Assembly: GCF_029714365.1 (NCBI RefSeq)
Contig: NZ_CP121659.1
Location: forward strand, 2,542,001-2,606,000
Source of the DNA: Sinorhizobium terangae
GTDB taxonomy: Bacteria > Pseudomonadota > Alphaproteobacteria > Rhizobiales > Rhizobiaceae
DNA length: 64,000 bases
Direction of reading: 5' to 3'
Shown: positions 54,468 to 63,659 of the stretch, in pieces
Position numbering within the stretch: the first letter of the stretch is position 1
How the letters are laid out: each line of letters starts with the position of its first letter
Made by a program: the position numbers and the translations under genes
The notes under the pieces: generated by a model
The model's database searches: none
What the model saw: the letters and a program-made list of their open reading frames with translations, nothing else
What the model was told of the DNA's origin: nothing

Positions 54468-55907
54468 TCAGGCCGCTCCCCGCTCCTCGATCGGCCTTAC
54501 GTTCTGGTTCATGCGGAACAGGTTTTGCGGGTCGTATTTCCGCTTGACCTCGACAAGCCGTCCGTAATTGCTGCCATAGGCGGCCTCGACGCGGTCGATT
54601 TCGTCAGCCGGCATGAAATTGATATAGGCCGTCCCGGCTGCATAGGGCTTGGCCGCCTCGAAAAGACGACGCGCCCAGTCTATGCAGGTCTGGTCCATTC
54701 CCGGTTCGCGCCAGCGAGCATGAACGTTCATGACGAAGTGCGAGCTGCGCTGCGGGAAAGCGGTCTCCTCGGCTGCAACACGACCGGCGGCACCACCGAC
54801 GTGGCCGATGAAGATTTCACATTCCGGTCCCGGCAATTGACGGATGGCGTCCAGAAGGATGCCGATCGTCGTGTCCGACAGTTCTATGAAATCGTGGCTC
54901 TTCCAGTAGTTGCGAGCACCCGGCGTTAGCAAGGGATCGAACGCCTGCTGCCAGCCGACGAAAGGACTGGGACCGACGACATCCGCAATCGGCTTGCCGA
55001 TTGCGCGCAAGGCCGCAGTTGCCTGCCCGCCGGCCGCGATATCGCCCGAGTAGCACATGGCCAGCACGAGGATTTCCTTGCCATACCATTCTTCCGGAAG
55101 GAAGGGCAGCGGCGGCGCCTGCCGCATCACCGCCCAGCAGGTGAGTTCGTCCGGCGCAGTCTCGAGCGCCTCGCGGTATTGCTGGAGAACCGTTTGCGCG
55201 TCGGCGAAGGGGTGGACAACCAGCCCCGCGAGAACCTGCGTGTCGAGTTCGTGGAGCTGGAATTCGAAGGCCGTGACGACGCCGAAATTTCCGCCGCCGC
55301 CGCGCAGCGCCCAGAACAGGTCGCGATGCTCTGTCAGGCTGGCGCGCACCATCTCGCCATTCGCCGTCACCACATCGACCGAAAGCAGGTTGTCCAGGGT
55401 TAATCCGAACTTGCGCGTGAGCCAGCCGAAGCCGCCGCCAAGCGTCAACCCGGCAATGCCCGTCGTTGAATTGATGCCGGTAGGGAGCGCCAGTCGAAAA
55501 GCCTGTGTTTCCTTGTCGACATCGGCAAGCGTCGCCCCCGGCTCGACCCATGCCCGCTTCGTCGCAACGTCCACGCGCACGGATTTCATCGGCGACAGAT
55601 CGATCATCAGGCCGCCGTCGCAGACGGCGTTGCCGGCGATGTTATGCCCACCGCCGCGCACCGCGACGAGCAGGCCGTTTTCGGCCGCGAAACGAACCGC
55701 ATTGATGACGTCGGCGGCCCCTGCGCATTGCACGATCAGTGCGGGCTTGCGGTCGATCATGCCGTTCCAGATCGTACGCGCCTCGTCGTAGGTCGCGTCG
55801 TTCTCGGTGAGTACGCGGCCACGCAATTGCCCCGCCAGCGCCTCGATGGCCTCGGCCTTAACCGTCGTCTTTCCCGCTTGCAGATTGGTGAGGCTCATAT
55901 CATTCAT
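54468..55907 (-). CDS. FAD-binding (BBE-type) oxidoreductase
   Basis: A 479-residue flavoprotein of the berberine-bridge/PCMH family. VAVRGGGHNIAGNAVCDGG contains the His expected to hold FAD covalently, and LGGGFGWLTRKFGLT follows. The C-terminal BBE motif YGSNYGRLVEVKRKYDPQNLFRMNQN is complete. GGGAGAA precedes ATG 55907. It stands alone, divergent from the CDP-sugar genes; likely an alcohol or sugar oxidase. Confidence 0.86.
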   Translation of the reverse strand: MNDMSLTNLQAGKTTVKAEAIEALAGQLRGRVLTENDATYDEARTIWNGMIDRKPALIVQCAGAADVINAVRFAAENGLLVAVRGGGHNIAGNAVCDGGLMIDLSPMKSVRVDVATKRAWVEPGATLADVDKETQAFRLALPTGINSTTGIAGLTLGGGFGWLTRKFGLTLDNLLSVDVVTANGEMVRASLTEHRDLFWALRGGGGNFGVVTAFEFQLHELDTQVLAGLVVHPFADAQTVLQQYREALETAPDELTCWAVMRQAPPLPFLPEEWYGKEILVLAMCYSGDIAAGGQATAALRAIGKPIADVVGPSPFVGWQQAFDPLLTPGARNYWKSHDFIELSDTTIGILLDAIRQLPGPECEIFIGHVGGAAGRVAAEETAFPQRSSHFVMNVHARWREPGMDQTCIDWARRLFEAAKPYAAGTAYINFMPADEIDRVEAAYGSNYGRLVEVKRKYDPQNLFRMNQNVRPIEERGAA

Positions 55908-56180
55908 GATTCGCTTCTCCCGCGGTGAACCATGCCCCAGCGAGCGGCATTCTGCGCCTTTCCCCAAACCCGCGCAAGCAGCCGGCCCGGCTGCATCGAC
56001 CGGCGTCAGTGCGCCCCATGGTTGCAATTTTGGCCAAAATCCGCCAAGGAACGCCGGCGGCGCGCGGATGACTCCGCAGTTCACGCCGCCCCCCAGGAAG
56101 GACGTCGCCAATCAAGCCCCGGGCAAGGCTGGAATACGAGAAAAGCGGAGCGCAAAGCGCACGTTGGAGGCAGATCGGGC

Positions 56181-56948
56181 ATGAAAGTCGTCATTCTCGC
56201 CGGTGGATACGGCACACGCATCTCCGAGGAGAGCCACCTGCGGCCCAAGCCCATGATCGAGATCGGCGGTCGTCCGATCCTCTGGCACATCATGAAGATC
56301 TATAGCCATTTCGGCTTTTCCGATTTCGTGATCTGCCTTGGCTACCGCGGCTACATGATCAAGGAATATTTCTCCAACTACATCCTCCACTCCTCGGACG
56401 TCAGCTTCAACATGGCGACCGGAGAGACCGTCTATCACACCAGCAAGGCGGAGCCCTGGCGCGTAACCCTTGTCGAAACCGGCGCGGACTCGATGACCGG
56501 CGGGCGCTTGAAGCGGGTCGCCGATTATCTCGGCGATACCTTCTGCCTCACCTACGGCGATGGCGTCGCCGACATCGACATACGCGCGTTGACCGATTTC
56601 CACCGCCGGCATGGGCGCGACGCGACCGTGACGAGCGTTGTACCGCCAGGACGATACGGGGCGCTCGCAATAGATTCCGGCCGGGTCTACAGCTTTACGG
56701 AAAAGCCTGCGGGCGACAACGGCCGCATCAATGGCGGCTTCTTCGTGCTCAACCGCGCTGTGCTCGACCGCATCGAAGGCGATCACAGCCCCTTTGAAGA
56801 CGGGCCGCTCGAAGGCCTGGCGCGGGACGGCCAGTTGATGGCTTTCCCGCATGACGGCTTCTGGCGTCCGATGGACACGCTGCGCGACAAGAACCAGCTC
56901 GAAGAGCTCTGGCAGCAAAACCGCGCGCCCTGGAAGGTCTGGTCATGA
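56181..56948 (+). CDS. rfbF: glucose-1-phosphate cytidylyltransferase
   Basis: A 255-residue sugar nucleotidyltransferase making CDP-glucose. VVILAGGYGTRISEES is the nucleotide loop, followed by KPMIEIGGRPILWHIMKIY. GGAGG lies ten bases before ATG 56181. The stop overlaps the rfbG start (ATGA). It is the entry step of CDP-6-deoxyhexose synthesis for a surface polysaccharide. Confidence 0.95.
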   Translation: MKVVILAGGYGTRISEESHLRPKPMIEIGGRPILWHIMKIYSHFGFSDFVICLGYRGYMIKEYFSNYILHSSDVSFNMATGETVYHTSKAEPWRVTLVETGADSMTGGRLKRVADYLGDTFCLTYGDGVADIDIRALTDFHRRHGRDATVTSVVPPGRYGALAIDSGRVYSFTEKPAGDNGRINGGFFVLNRAVLDRIEGDHSPFEDGPLEGLARDGQLMAFPHDGFWRPMDTLRDKNQLEELWQQNRAPWKVWS

Positions 56949-58021
56949 GCCGACTGGCTGATCCAGAGTTCTGGGCGGGAAAACGCGTCCTTCTCACCGG
57001 TCACTCGGGCTTCAAGGGCAGTTGGGCTGCGCTGTGGCTGAGTGAAATGCAAGCGCATGTCACCGGCTACGCATTGCCGCCGGCTACCCAACCGTCGCTG
57101 CACGCCCTGCTGCATCCAGGCGAATTACCGGATGCGCAGCTCGGAGACATTCGCGACCGCGAAGCGCTTGCCGAAATCCTGCGGAAGAGCGAGCCGGAGA
57201 TCGTCCTGCACATGGCGGCACAGCCGCTGGTGCGGGAAAGCTATGCGACGCCCGCCGAAACCTTCGACGTCAATGTCATGGGCACGGTATGGCTGCTGGA
57301 GGCCGCCCGCGCCGCGCCATCGGTCAAAGCCATCGTTTTGGTGACGACGGACAAGGTCTACCGCAACGACGAGAGCGGCCGACACTTTCGGGAAAGCGAC
57401 ACGCTCGGCGGCCACGATCCCTATTCCGGCTCGAAGGCCGCCTGCGAGATCGCGGTCGCGACTTGGCGCAGCTCCTATTTCAACGAGCGCGGCATCCGCA
57501 TCGCTACCGCCCGTGGCGGCAATGTGATCGGCGGCGGCGACTTTTCGGCCGACCGGCTGGTGCCCGATATCGTGCGGGCGGCGCTTTCAGGTGAAAGGCT
57601 CCACATCCGCAGCCCGCTTGCGACGCGGCCGTGGCAGCATGTGCTCGACTGCCTCAACGGCTATTTTCTCCTGGCCGAATCGCTCTACAAGGGCAAAGCC
57701 AGCGTCGATGCACTGAACTTCGGTCCTTCGCCCACCGAACAGCCGATCGCCGTGCGTGACGTGGCAAACGCCATTCAGGCCGCAATGGGTCTTTCCCCGC
57801 AATGGGACGATGTTTCCTCACTCGCGCAACCGCGCGAAATGCAGACACTCGGTCTTGATCCGGCACTCGCAGCCGAGACCCTCGCCTGGCGCGCGCGACT
57901 GACGCAGCGACAGGCGATCGAGTGGACCGCGCACTGGTACAACGGCTGGCGCCGGGGCGAGGCCGCGCGCCAGCTCACGCTCGGCCAGATCGCCGAATTT
58001 ACGAAAGGTTGCCCATGCTGA
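56945..58021 (+). CDS. rfbG: CDP-glucose 4,6-dehydratase
   Basis: A 358-residue SDR-type enzyme converting CDP-glucose to CDP-4-keto-6-deoxyglucose. VLLTGHSGFKGSW binds NAD and DPYSGSKAACEI holds the YxxxK. It overlaps rfbF by four bases and the next methyltransferase by seven, so all three are tightly coupled. Confidence 0.95.
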   Translation: MSRLADPEFWAGKRVLLTGHSGFKGSWAALWLSEMQAHVTGYALPPATQPSLHALLHPGELPDAQLGDIRDREALAEILRKSEPEIVLHMAAQPLVRESYATPAETFDVNVMGTVWLLEAARAAPSVKAIVLVTTDKVYRNDESGRHFRESDTLGGHDPYSGSKAACEIAVATWRSSYFNERGIRIATARGGNVIGGGDFSADRLVPDIVRAALSGERLHIRSPLATRPWQHVLDCLNGYFLLAESLYKGKASVDALNFGPSPTEQPIAVRDVANAIQAAMGLSPQWDDVSSLAQPREMQTLGLDPALAAETLAWRARLTQRQAIEWTAHWYNGWRRGEAARQLTLGQIAEFTKGCPC

Positions 58022-59253
58022 TGCCCCATCACTGCCGTTTCTGCTCGACCCCGCTCGCAACGCTCGTTGCCGACCTGGGGGCGACGCCCTGGTCCAACTC
58101 GTTTCTCGAGCCGACCGAGGAAGCGATCGCACGGGAGCAGGCCTTTCCCTTGCAGGTGATGGTCTGCTCGGAGTGCCTGCTCGTCCAGACTACCGAAACG
58201 GTACCGGCCGATAAAATCTTCAACGCGGAATATCACTACCTGTCATCGTTCTCGACGAGCTGGCTGGACCATTCCCGGCGCTATGCCGAAAAGATGATTA
58301 ACCGCTTCAATCTCGATGGCACGTCACAGGTCGTGGAGGTTGCCTCAAACGACGGCTATCTGCTGCAATATTTCGCCGAGAAGTATATTCCCGTGCTTGG
58401 CGTCGAACCGGCGGCCAATGCCGCCAAGATCGCCGAAGGGCGCAACGTCCCGACGCACGTTGCCTTCTTCGGAGAGATTACCGCGAGTGGACTGGTCGCC
58501 CGCGGCATCCGCGCCGACCTGACCGCCGCAAACAATGTTCTGGCGCACGTGCCGGACATCGCCGATTTCGTCAGAGGCTTCCCGATCCTGCTCAAGTCGG
58601 ACGGGGTGGCGACCTTTGAATTCCCGCATCTGCTGCGCACCATCGAAGGCATCCAGTTCGATACGATCTACCACGAGCATTACTCCTATCTCTCGCTCGT
58701 CGCCGTAGAGCGCATTTTCAAGGCCTGCGGTCTGCACGTCTTCGACGTCGAGGAACTGCCGACCCATGGCGGCTCGCTCCGAGTCTATGCGCAACTGCCA
58801 GGCGGCAAGAGGCCGGAGACCGCGGGTCTGGCGACGGTGCGTGCCGACGAGGCCGCGGCCGGTCTGATGCGCATGGAGACCTACACGGCGTTTGGAAAGC
58901 GGATCGCAGCGGTGTGCGAAGAATTCCGGGCTTTTCTCGCGGATGCAAAGGCCGAGGGCAAGACCGTGGCGGCCTATGGCGCGGCGGCCAAGGGCAACAC
59001 CTTCCTGAATGTTTGCGGCCTTACCTCAGAGGACATAGCCTTCATCGTCGACCGCAATGACCTGAAACAGGGCAAGCTGTCGCCCGGCAGCCATATCCCG
59101 ATCCACGCGCCGGACGAACTGGCGTCCGCGAGGCCCGATTACGTCGCGATCCTTCCCTGGAACCTGACGGATGAGATCGTTGCCGCGAACGATCACGTCC
59201 GCTCTTGGGGCGGCCGCTTCGTCGTGGCGATTCCGGAAGTACGCGTGATCTGA
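58015..59253 (+). CDS. NDP-sugar C-methyltransferase with zinc domain
   Basis: A 412-residue SAM-dependent sugar C-methyltransferase like TylC3/TcaB9. An N-terminal zinc domain has CRFCST and VCSEC pairs; the SAM site is VVEVASNDGYLLQYFAE; the catalytic IYHEHYSYLS is complete; the C-terminal domain has AAYGAAAKGNTFLN. It most likely adds a methyl group at C-3 of CDP-4-keto-6-deoxyglucose. AAAGG precedes ATG 58015. Confidence 0.88.
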   Translation: MLMPHHCRFCSTPLATLVADLGATPWSNSFLEPTEEAIAREQAFPLQVMVCSECLLVQTTETVPADKIFNAEYHYLSSFSTSWLDHSRRYAEKMINRFNLDGTSQVVEVASNDGYLLQYFAEKYIPVLGVEPAANAAKIAEGRNVPTHVAFFGEITASGLVARGIRADLTAANNVLAHVPDIADFVRGFPILLKSDGVATFEFPHLLRTIEGIQFDTIYHEHYSYLSLVAVERIFKACGLHVFDVEELPTHGGSLRVYAQLPGGKRPETAGLATVRADEAAAGLMRMETYTAFGKRIAAVCEEFRAFLADAKAEGKTVAAYGAAAKGNTFLNVCGLTSEDIAFIVDRNDLKQGKLSPGSHIPIHAPDELASARPDYVAILPWNLTDEIVAANDHVRSWGGRFVVAIPEVRVI

Positions 59254-59264
59254 GGGTGCGATTA

Positions 59265-59368
59265 CTGCATGTTTCCTCAAATCGTAACCGGTTTAAGGAC
59301 AAAACATGCAGCAATTCAAAGTGCCACAGCGTCCTTTGTGCGTCTGAAAAGATGCGCGGCGCTGTAGG
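59265..59368 (-). repeat. mosaic intergenic repeat family A, copy 3
   Basis: Read on the minus strand it runs from CCTACAGCGCCGCGCATC to GAGGAAACATGCAG, matching copy 1 over its whole length with a diverged middle. It sits between the C-methyltransferase and the convergent rfbC-type gene. Confidence 0.75.
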
Positions 59369-59389
59369 CGCCCCAACTTCATTCTGCGA

Positions 59390-59923
59390 TCAGACGAAAG
59401 CGAGGTTCCGGTCGCGCTCGGACATCTGGGTAATTTCGATCGGCCATGCGATATTCACACGCGGATCGAGCGCATTCAGTCCGCCCTCCGCCTCCGGCGC
59501 AAAGGGCTTGTCGTGAAGATAGATCAGCTCGCAATTCTCGGTGAGGGTCTGGAAGCCATGTGCAAAGCCGCCCGGGATCATCATGGACCGAGCGTTTTCG
59601 GCGCTCAGGATTTCGCCGTGCCAGCGCAAGTAGGTCGGCGAATCCGGCCGCATGTCGACAGCGACATCGAAGACCGCACCCGCGAGACACGAGACAAACT
59701 TCGCCTCCTCATAGGGCGGGCGCTGGAAATGAAGCCCGCGGACGGCACCCTTGGTGCGCGTCATCGAATGATTGATTTGCGCAATCACGCCAGAGGGGCC
59801 GAGCTCGGAAAGCTCCTCCTGACAAAAGAAACGCGAGAAGAATCCACGCTCGTCACCAAACCGCTTGCGCTCGACCACCAGCAGGCCGGGAAGTTCCGTA
59901 TGGATGCGCTTGAAGCGCGACAT
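59390..59923 (-). CDS. rfbC: RmlC-type sugar 3,5-epimerase
   Basis: A 177-residue cupin of the dTDP-4-dehydrorhamnose 3,5-epimerase family. The catalytic His is in GAVRGLHFQRPP, and DVAVDMRPDSPTY and FAHGFQTL follow. In this CDP-sugar setting it may act at C-3, C-5 or both of a CDP-4-keto sugar, giving an L-configured product. It is the only gene of the cluster on the minus strand. Confidence 0.87.
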   Translation of the reverse strand: MSRFKRIHTELPGLLVVERKRFGDERGFFSRFFCQEELSELGPSGVIAQINHSMTRTKGAVRGLHFQRPPYEEAKFVSCLAGAVFDVAVDMRPDSPTYLRWHGEILSAENARSMMIPGGFAHGFQTLTENCELIYLHDKPFAPEAEGGLNALDPRVNIAWPIEITQMSERDRNLAFV

Positions 59924-59996
59924 TGCATGTCCCTCTCAATTGGCCAAGCGATTCATCGGGGCGGCGGTATCATCATTCCCGCGCGATCGAAAGACG

Positions 59997-60050
59997 TTAG
60001 AGCGATTCCACGGAAGGTGTGTAGTCGTTTTCCTTCCGGGATTGCATCGT
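59997..60050. repeat. rhizobial intergenic palindromic repeat (family B)
   Basis: The sequence TTAGAGCGATTCC...GTTTTCCTTCCGGGATTGC resembles the element at 2166. CGGAAGG (60011-60017) and CCTTCCG (60032-60038) pair perfectly. It lies in the divergent promoter region of rfbC and the epimerase gene. Confidence 0.5.
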
Positions 60051-60117
60051 TTCGAGGGGTTGCGTGTCTCATGAACACGATCCCTCGCGAAAACCCTTAC
60101 CGGCGAACGGAGACCGC

Positions 60118-60945
60118 TTGACCAGACAAGTCCTTCTCACCGGCGCTGCCGGTTTTGTCGGCCGCCACGTCCTGCGCGAACTGGCCAGACGCGGCCTTGT
60201 CGCGTGCCCTGTCGTGCGCACAGGAAGCGAAGACCGGCTTGCCGACGTGGCCGGGATCGGGCGCATTCTTTCAACCGATGCGCTTTTTTCCGAGCCGGCG
60301 GAATGGTGGGCGCAAGCGCTCGCCGGAATCGACACGATCATCCACCTGGCATGGTATGCCGAGCCCGGCAAATACCTCACATCACCCATCAACCTCGATT
60401 GTCTCACCGGCACTCTGGCCATGGCCAAAGGCGCCGCGGCCGCCGGCGTCAGGCGCTTTGTCGGCATAGGTACATGCTTTGAATACGAGCTTACCGGCCG
60501 GCCGCTCACCATCGATACGCCGCTCAAGCCCCTGACACCCTATGCGGGCGCCAAGGCGGCGGTCTTCATGGCGCTTTCACAATGGCTGCCGCAGGCGGGT
60601 GTCGAATTTGCCTGGTGCAGGCTGTTCTATCTTTACGGCGAAGGAGAAGACGAGCGGCGCTTCGTTCCCTATCTACGAAAATGCCTCGCCGCGGGACAGA
60701 GGGCGGATTTGACCCAAGGTCACCAGGTCCGCGATTTTCTCGACGTCGGCGAAGCCGCCAGGATGATCGTGGACACTTCGGTCAGCACCGCGCAAGGAGC
60801 GGTCAATATTTGTTCGGGCGTACCGGTAACGATCCGAGAATTTGCCGAGAGAATCGCCGACGAACATGGTAGGCGGGACCTGCTCAATTTCGGGGGTCGA
60901 GCCGAGAACCTCGTCGACCCGCCATTCGTCGTGGGCGTCAGGTGA
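60118..60945 (+). CDS. NAD-dependent epimerase/4-ketoreductase
   Basis: A 275-residue extended-SDR enzyme. LLTGAAGFVGRHVLREL binds NAD(P); the Thr/Ser and PYAGAKAAV (Tyr-x-x-x-Lys) catalytic residues are visible. TTG 60118 has GGAG upstream and starts the homology; a GTG at 60064 would add 18 residues. It probably reduces the 4-keto group of the C-methylated CDP sugar. Its stop overlaps a GTG that opens the next frame. Confidence 0.82.
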   Translation: MTRQVLLTGAAGFVGRHVLRELARRGLVACPVVRTGSEDRLADVAGIGRILSTDALFSEPAEWWAQALAGIDTIIHLAWYAEPGKYLTSPINLDCLTGTLAMAKGAAAAGVRRFVGIGTCFEYELTGRPLTIDTPLKPLTPYAGAKAAVFMALSQWLPQAGVEFAWCRLFYLYGEGEDERRFVPYLRKCLAAGQRADLTQGHQVRDFLDVGEAARMIVDTSVSTAQGAVNICSGVPVTIREFAERIADEHGRRDLLNFGGRAENLVDPPFVVGVR

Positions 60946-60968
60946 ACCGACAGGCTGAGGGACCACTT

Positions 60969-62036
60969 ATGGCATCAGAAAACGCTACGCGGGTGCTTTA
61001 CGAGCAGCGCGAGTTGCCGATTTTTCAGAACAAGATGTACGACAGCCCCGAAGACGCGATATCTTCGCCGCGCGGGGAAATGCGCCTCGTGGAGGACCTT
61101 GGCACGGGCCTGGTGCGCAATGCGGCCTTCCGGCCGGATCTGATGGTTTACGATACGAGCTATCAGAACGAGCAGGCCGTCAGCCCCTCATTCCAACGTC
61201 ATCTCGATGACGTCGCCAGGATCATTCTCGATACGATGGGGCGCCACGAGCTCGTCGAGGTAGGATGCGGCAAGGCCTTTTTCCTCGAGAAGCTTCTTGG
61301 CGAAGGCGTCGATATCACCGGCTTCGATCCGGCCTATGAGGGTGACAACCCGCGCGTCCGCCGCGAATATTTCCAGCCCGGCTCGGGCATCGAGGCCAAG
61401 GGCCTCATTCTGCGCCATGTGCTTGAGCACATTCCCGATCCTGTCGCCTTCCTCGAGCAACTGAAGCAAGCGAACGGCGGCCAGGGGAAGATCTATATCG
61501 AGGTCCCCTGCTTCGACTGGATCTGCGAGCGCCGGGCCTGGTTCGACATCTTCTACGAACATGTCAACTATTTCAGGCTGTCCGATTTTCACCGGATCTT
61601 CGGCAACGTCATTTCGAGCGGCCGTGTCTTCGGCGGCCAATATTTGTTCGTGGTTGCGGAATTGAATTCCTTGCGCAGACCGGTCATCGACGAGAAGGAT
61701 CGGGCAGGCATTCCGGAGGACTTCACCCGCAAGCTCGACGCACTGGATACGGCGGACCGGGAACCGGCGGTGATCTGGGGCGGCGCATCGAAGGGCGTCA
61801 TCTTCTCGCTGCTGCGCACGCGCGCAGGGCTGCCGGTGAAGGCGGTCATCGACATCAACCCGGCCAAGCAAGGCAAGTATCTGCCGATTACCGGGCTGCG
61901 GGTCCGCGCGCCCGAGGACGTGCTGGCGGACTTGCGCCCCGGCTCGAGCATCTACGTGATGAACCGCAATTATCTCGAAGAGATCAAGCGAATGTCCAAC
62001 AACGCATACACCTATATCGAGGTCGATCATGACTGA
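60969..62036 (+). CDS. SAM methyltransferase with C-methyltransferase-type C-terminal domain
   Basis: A 355-residue methyltransferase: LVEVGCGKAFFLEKLL binds SAM, RHVLEHIPDPVAFLEQL follows, and FYEHVNYFR resembles the catalytic loop of sugar C-methyltransferases. The C-terminal VIWGGASKGVIFSLL domain matches the C-methyltransferase at 58015, but the zinc domain is missing. GAGGGA precedes ATG 60969. It overlaps the next gene by eight bases. Target is probably the same sugar. Confidence 0.82.
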   Translation: MASENATRVLYEQRELPIFQNKMYDSPEDAISSPRGEMRLVEDLGTGLVRNAAFRPDLMVYDTSYQNEQAVSPSFQRHLDDVARIILDTMGRHELVEVGCGKAFFLEKLLGEGVDITGFDPAYEGDNPRVRREYFQPGSGIEAKGLILRHVLEHIPDPVAFLEQLKQANGGQGKIYIEVPCFDWICERRAWFDIFYEHVNYFRLSDFHRIFGNVISSGRVFGGQYLFVVAELNSLRRPVIDEKDRAGIPEDFTRKLDALDTADREPAVIWGGASKGVIFSLLRTRAGLPVKAVIDINPAKQGKYLPITGLRVRAPEDVLADLRPGSSIYVMNRNYLEEIKRMSNNAYTYIEVDHD

Positions 62037-62796
62037 TTTCCGAAAGGAGCTCGCCGCGCGAATCTCCGAAATCGAAGCAAACAGCGAGTTCCGCAAGAGT
62101 GCCGCCGATTTCCTGCGCCAGTCGATCGGTCCGAAATACTCGTACAACTACTTCTGGATGGACCGGCCAATCATCCAGTATCCGCAGGACATCGTCGCGA
62201 TGCAGGAGATCATCTGGGCGACACGTCCCGATCTCATCATTGAAACCGGCATCGCCCACGGCGGCTCGCTCATCATGAGCGCATCGATCCTGGCGCTCCT
62301 CGACATGAGCGACGCAATCGAGGCGGGCACGACGTTCGACCCCCGCGCCCCGCGCCGGAAGGTGCTGGGTGTCGACATCGATATCCGCGCCCACAACCGG
62401 GAGGCAATCGAGGCCCACCCGATGTCGTCCCGGATCCACATGATCCAGGGGTCGAGCATCGAGCGCAACGTCGTCGAACGGGTCCGTGACTTTGCAAAAC
62501 CGTTCGAGCGCGTCCTCGTCTGCCTCGACAGCAACCACACGCATGATCATGTGTTGGCGGAACTGGAGGCCTATGCGCCGCTGACGACGAAGGACAGCTA
62601 TTGCGTCGTGTTCGACACGGTCATCGAAGACCTTCCGGAAGAGGCCTATCCCGACCGTCCGTGGGGCAAGGGAAACAACCCCAAGACCGCGGTGTGGAAA
62701 TATCTTGAATCGCACCCGGAATTCGAGATCGACCGCTCGATTGACCGGAAACTGATGATCACCGTTGCTCCGGACGGCTTCCTGCGGCGCAAGTGA
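62029..62796 (+). CDS. CmcI-type (cephalosporin hydroxylase/rhamnosyl O-methyltransferase) protein
   Basis: A 255-residue class I methyltransferase of the CmcI family; LIIETGIAHGGSLIMSAS binds SAM, GVDIDIR and LDSNHTHDHV carry metal-binding residues. Family members O-methylate sugars. It ends the CDP-sugar run and overlaps the preceding methyltransferase. An O-methyl group on the branched sugar is inferred. Confidence 0.86.
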   Translation: MTDFRKELAARISEIEANSEFRKSAADFLRQSIGPKYSYNYFWMDRPIIQYPQDIVAMQEIIWATRPDLIIETGIAHGGSLIMSASILALLDMSDAIEAGTTFDPRAPRRKVLGVDIDIRAHNREAIEAHPMSSRIHMIQGSSIERNVVERVRDFAKPFERVLVCLDSNHTHDHVLAELEAYAPLTTKDSYCVVFDTVIEDLPEEAYPDRPWGKGNNPKTAVWKYLESHPEFEIDRSIDRKLMITVAPDGFLRRK

Positions 62797-62815
62797 TCAC
62801 ACGAAGACGCTTTTC

Positions 62816-62853
62816 TGCAAAACGCCCCGGGACAGCGTCTCGGAGCGTTTGCA
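62816..62853. terminator. possible terminator hairpin between convergent genes
   Basis: TGCAAAACGC and GCGTTTGCA pair with one bulged A, with a smaller AGACGCT/AGCGTCT alternative; TTT follows. It lies between cmcI-type and ABC genes and could end both transcripts. Confidence 0.4.
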
Positions 62854-62909
62854 TTTCACAAAGAAATTGAGGCCAGGCGACGGGAACAAGGGCTGAGCGC
62901 TTCGGGAGG

Positions 62910-63659
62910 TCAGTCCCGCCGAAAGCCCTTGCTCGCCACCATCAGGTTGCGGGTGTAGTCCTCGCCGATGCGTCCCGCGACGAGATCGGCCGACGACAAC
63001 CGTTCGACGACGCGTCCACCGCGCATGACCGCCAGCCGGTCGCACATATGAGTGACGACCCCGAGATCATGGCTGACCATGATGAAGGTCAGCTTGCGGT
63101 CGCGACGCACCTGTTCAAGGAGGTTGAGCACCTCCGCCTGGACGGATGCATCAAGCGCCGATGTCGGCTCGTCGAGCAGCAGGATCGATGGTTCGAGAAT
63201 GAGCGCCCGCGCGATGGCGATGCGCTGGCGCTGCCCGCCGGACAGCTGGTGCGGGTAGCGGAATCGAAAGCCGGAACCGAGCCCCACCTCGTCCAGCGCC
63301 TTCAGGATGCGGCGTTCGCCGTCGCCGATGCCGTGGATCGCCAGCGGCTCCAGCAATTGCCGGTCAACTGTCTGGCGCGGATGCAGCGAACCGTAAGGAT
63401 CCTGGAACACCATCTGCACCGAGCGATAGAAGGCCTTGTCTCGGCGCGTGCCTTGAAGCTGCCGGTTCTCGACATGGATCGTACCCTCGGTTACCGGCGC
63501 AAGCCCCGCAACGGCCCTGAGCAAGGTGGATTTTCCCGAGCCGGATTCGCCGACAAGGCCGAAGGACTCACCGGCGGCGACATCGACGCCGACAGCGTCC
63601 AGCGCCTTGAAGTCGTCATAGCTGACCGTGAGGTTTTGAACGGAAACGGCAGTCGTCAT
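62910..63659 (-). CDS. oligopeptide-type ABC transporter ATPase (second ATPase, OppF/DppF-like)
   Basis: A 249-residue ATPase with Walker A GESGSGKST, MVFQDPYGSLHPRQTV, signature LSGGQRQRIAIARAL and LLLDEPTSALD, as in DppF/OppF. ATG 63659 overlaps the stop of the upstream ATPase gene (ATGA). It powers a peptide or nickel-type importer whose permeases lie outside the window. Confidence 0.9.
   Translation of the reverse strand: MTTAVSVQNLTVSYDDFKALDAVGVDVAAGESFGLVGESGSGKSTLLRAVAGLAPVTEGTIHVENRQLQGTRRDKAFYRSVQMVFQDPYGSLHPRQTVDRQLLEPLAIHGIGDGERRILKALDEVGLGSGFRFRYPHQLSGGQRQRIAIARALILEPSILLLDEPTSALDASVQAEVLNLLEQVRRDRKLTFIMVSHDLGVVTHMCDRLAVMRGGRVVERLSSADLVAGRIGEDYTRNLMVASKGFRRD

Noticed and set aside
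60064..60117. Upstream GTG start for the epimerase gene
   Set aside because: It adds 18 unsupported residues; TTG 60118 has GGAG at proper distance and begins at the cofactor-binding strand.
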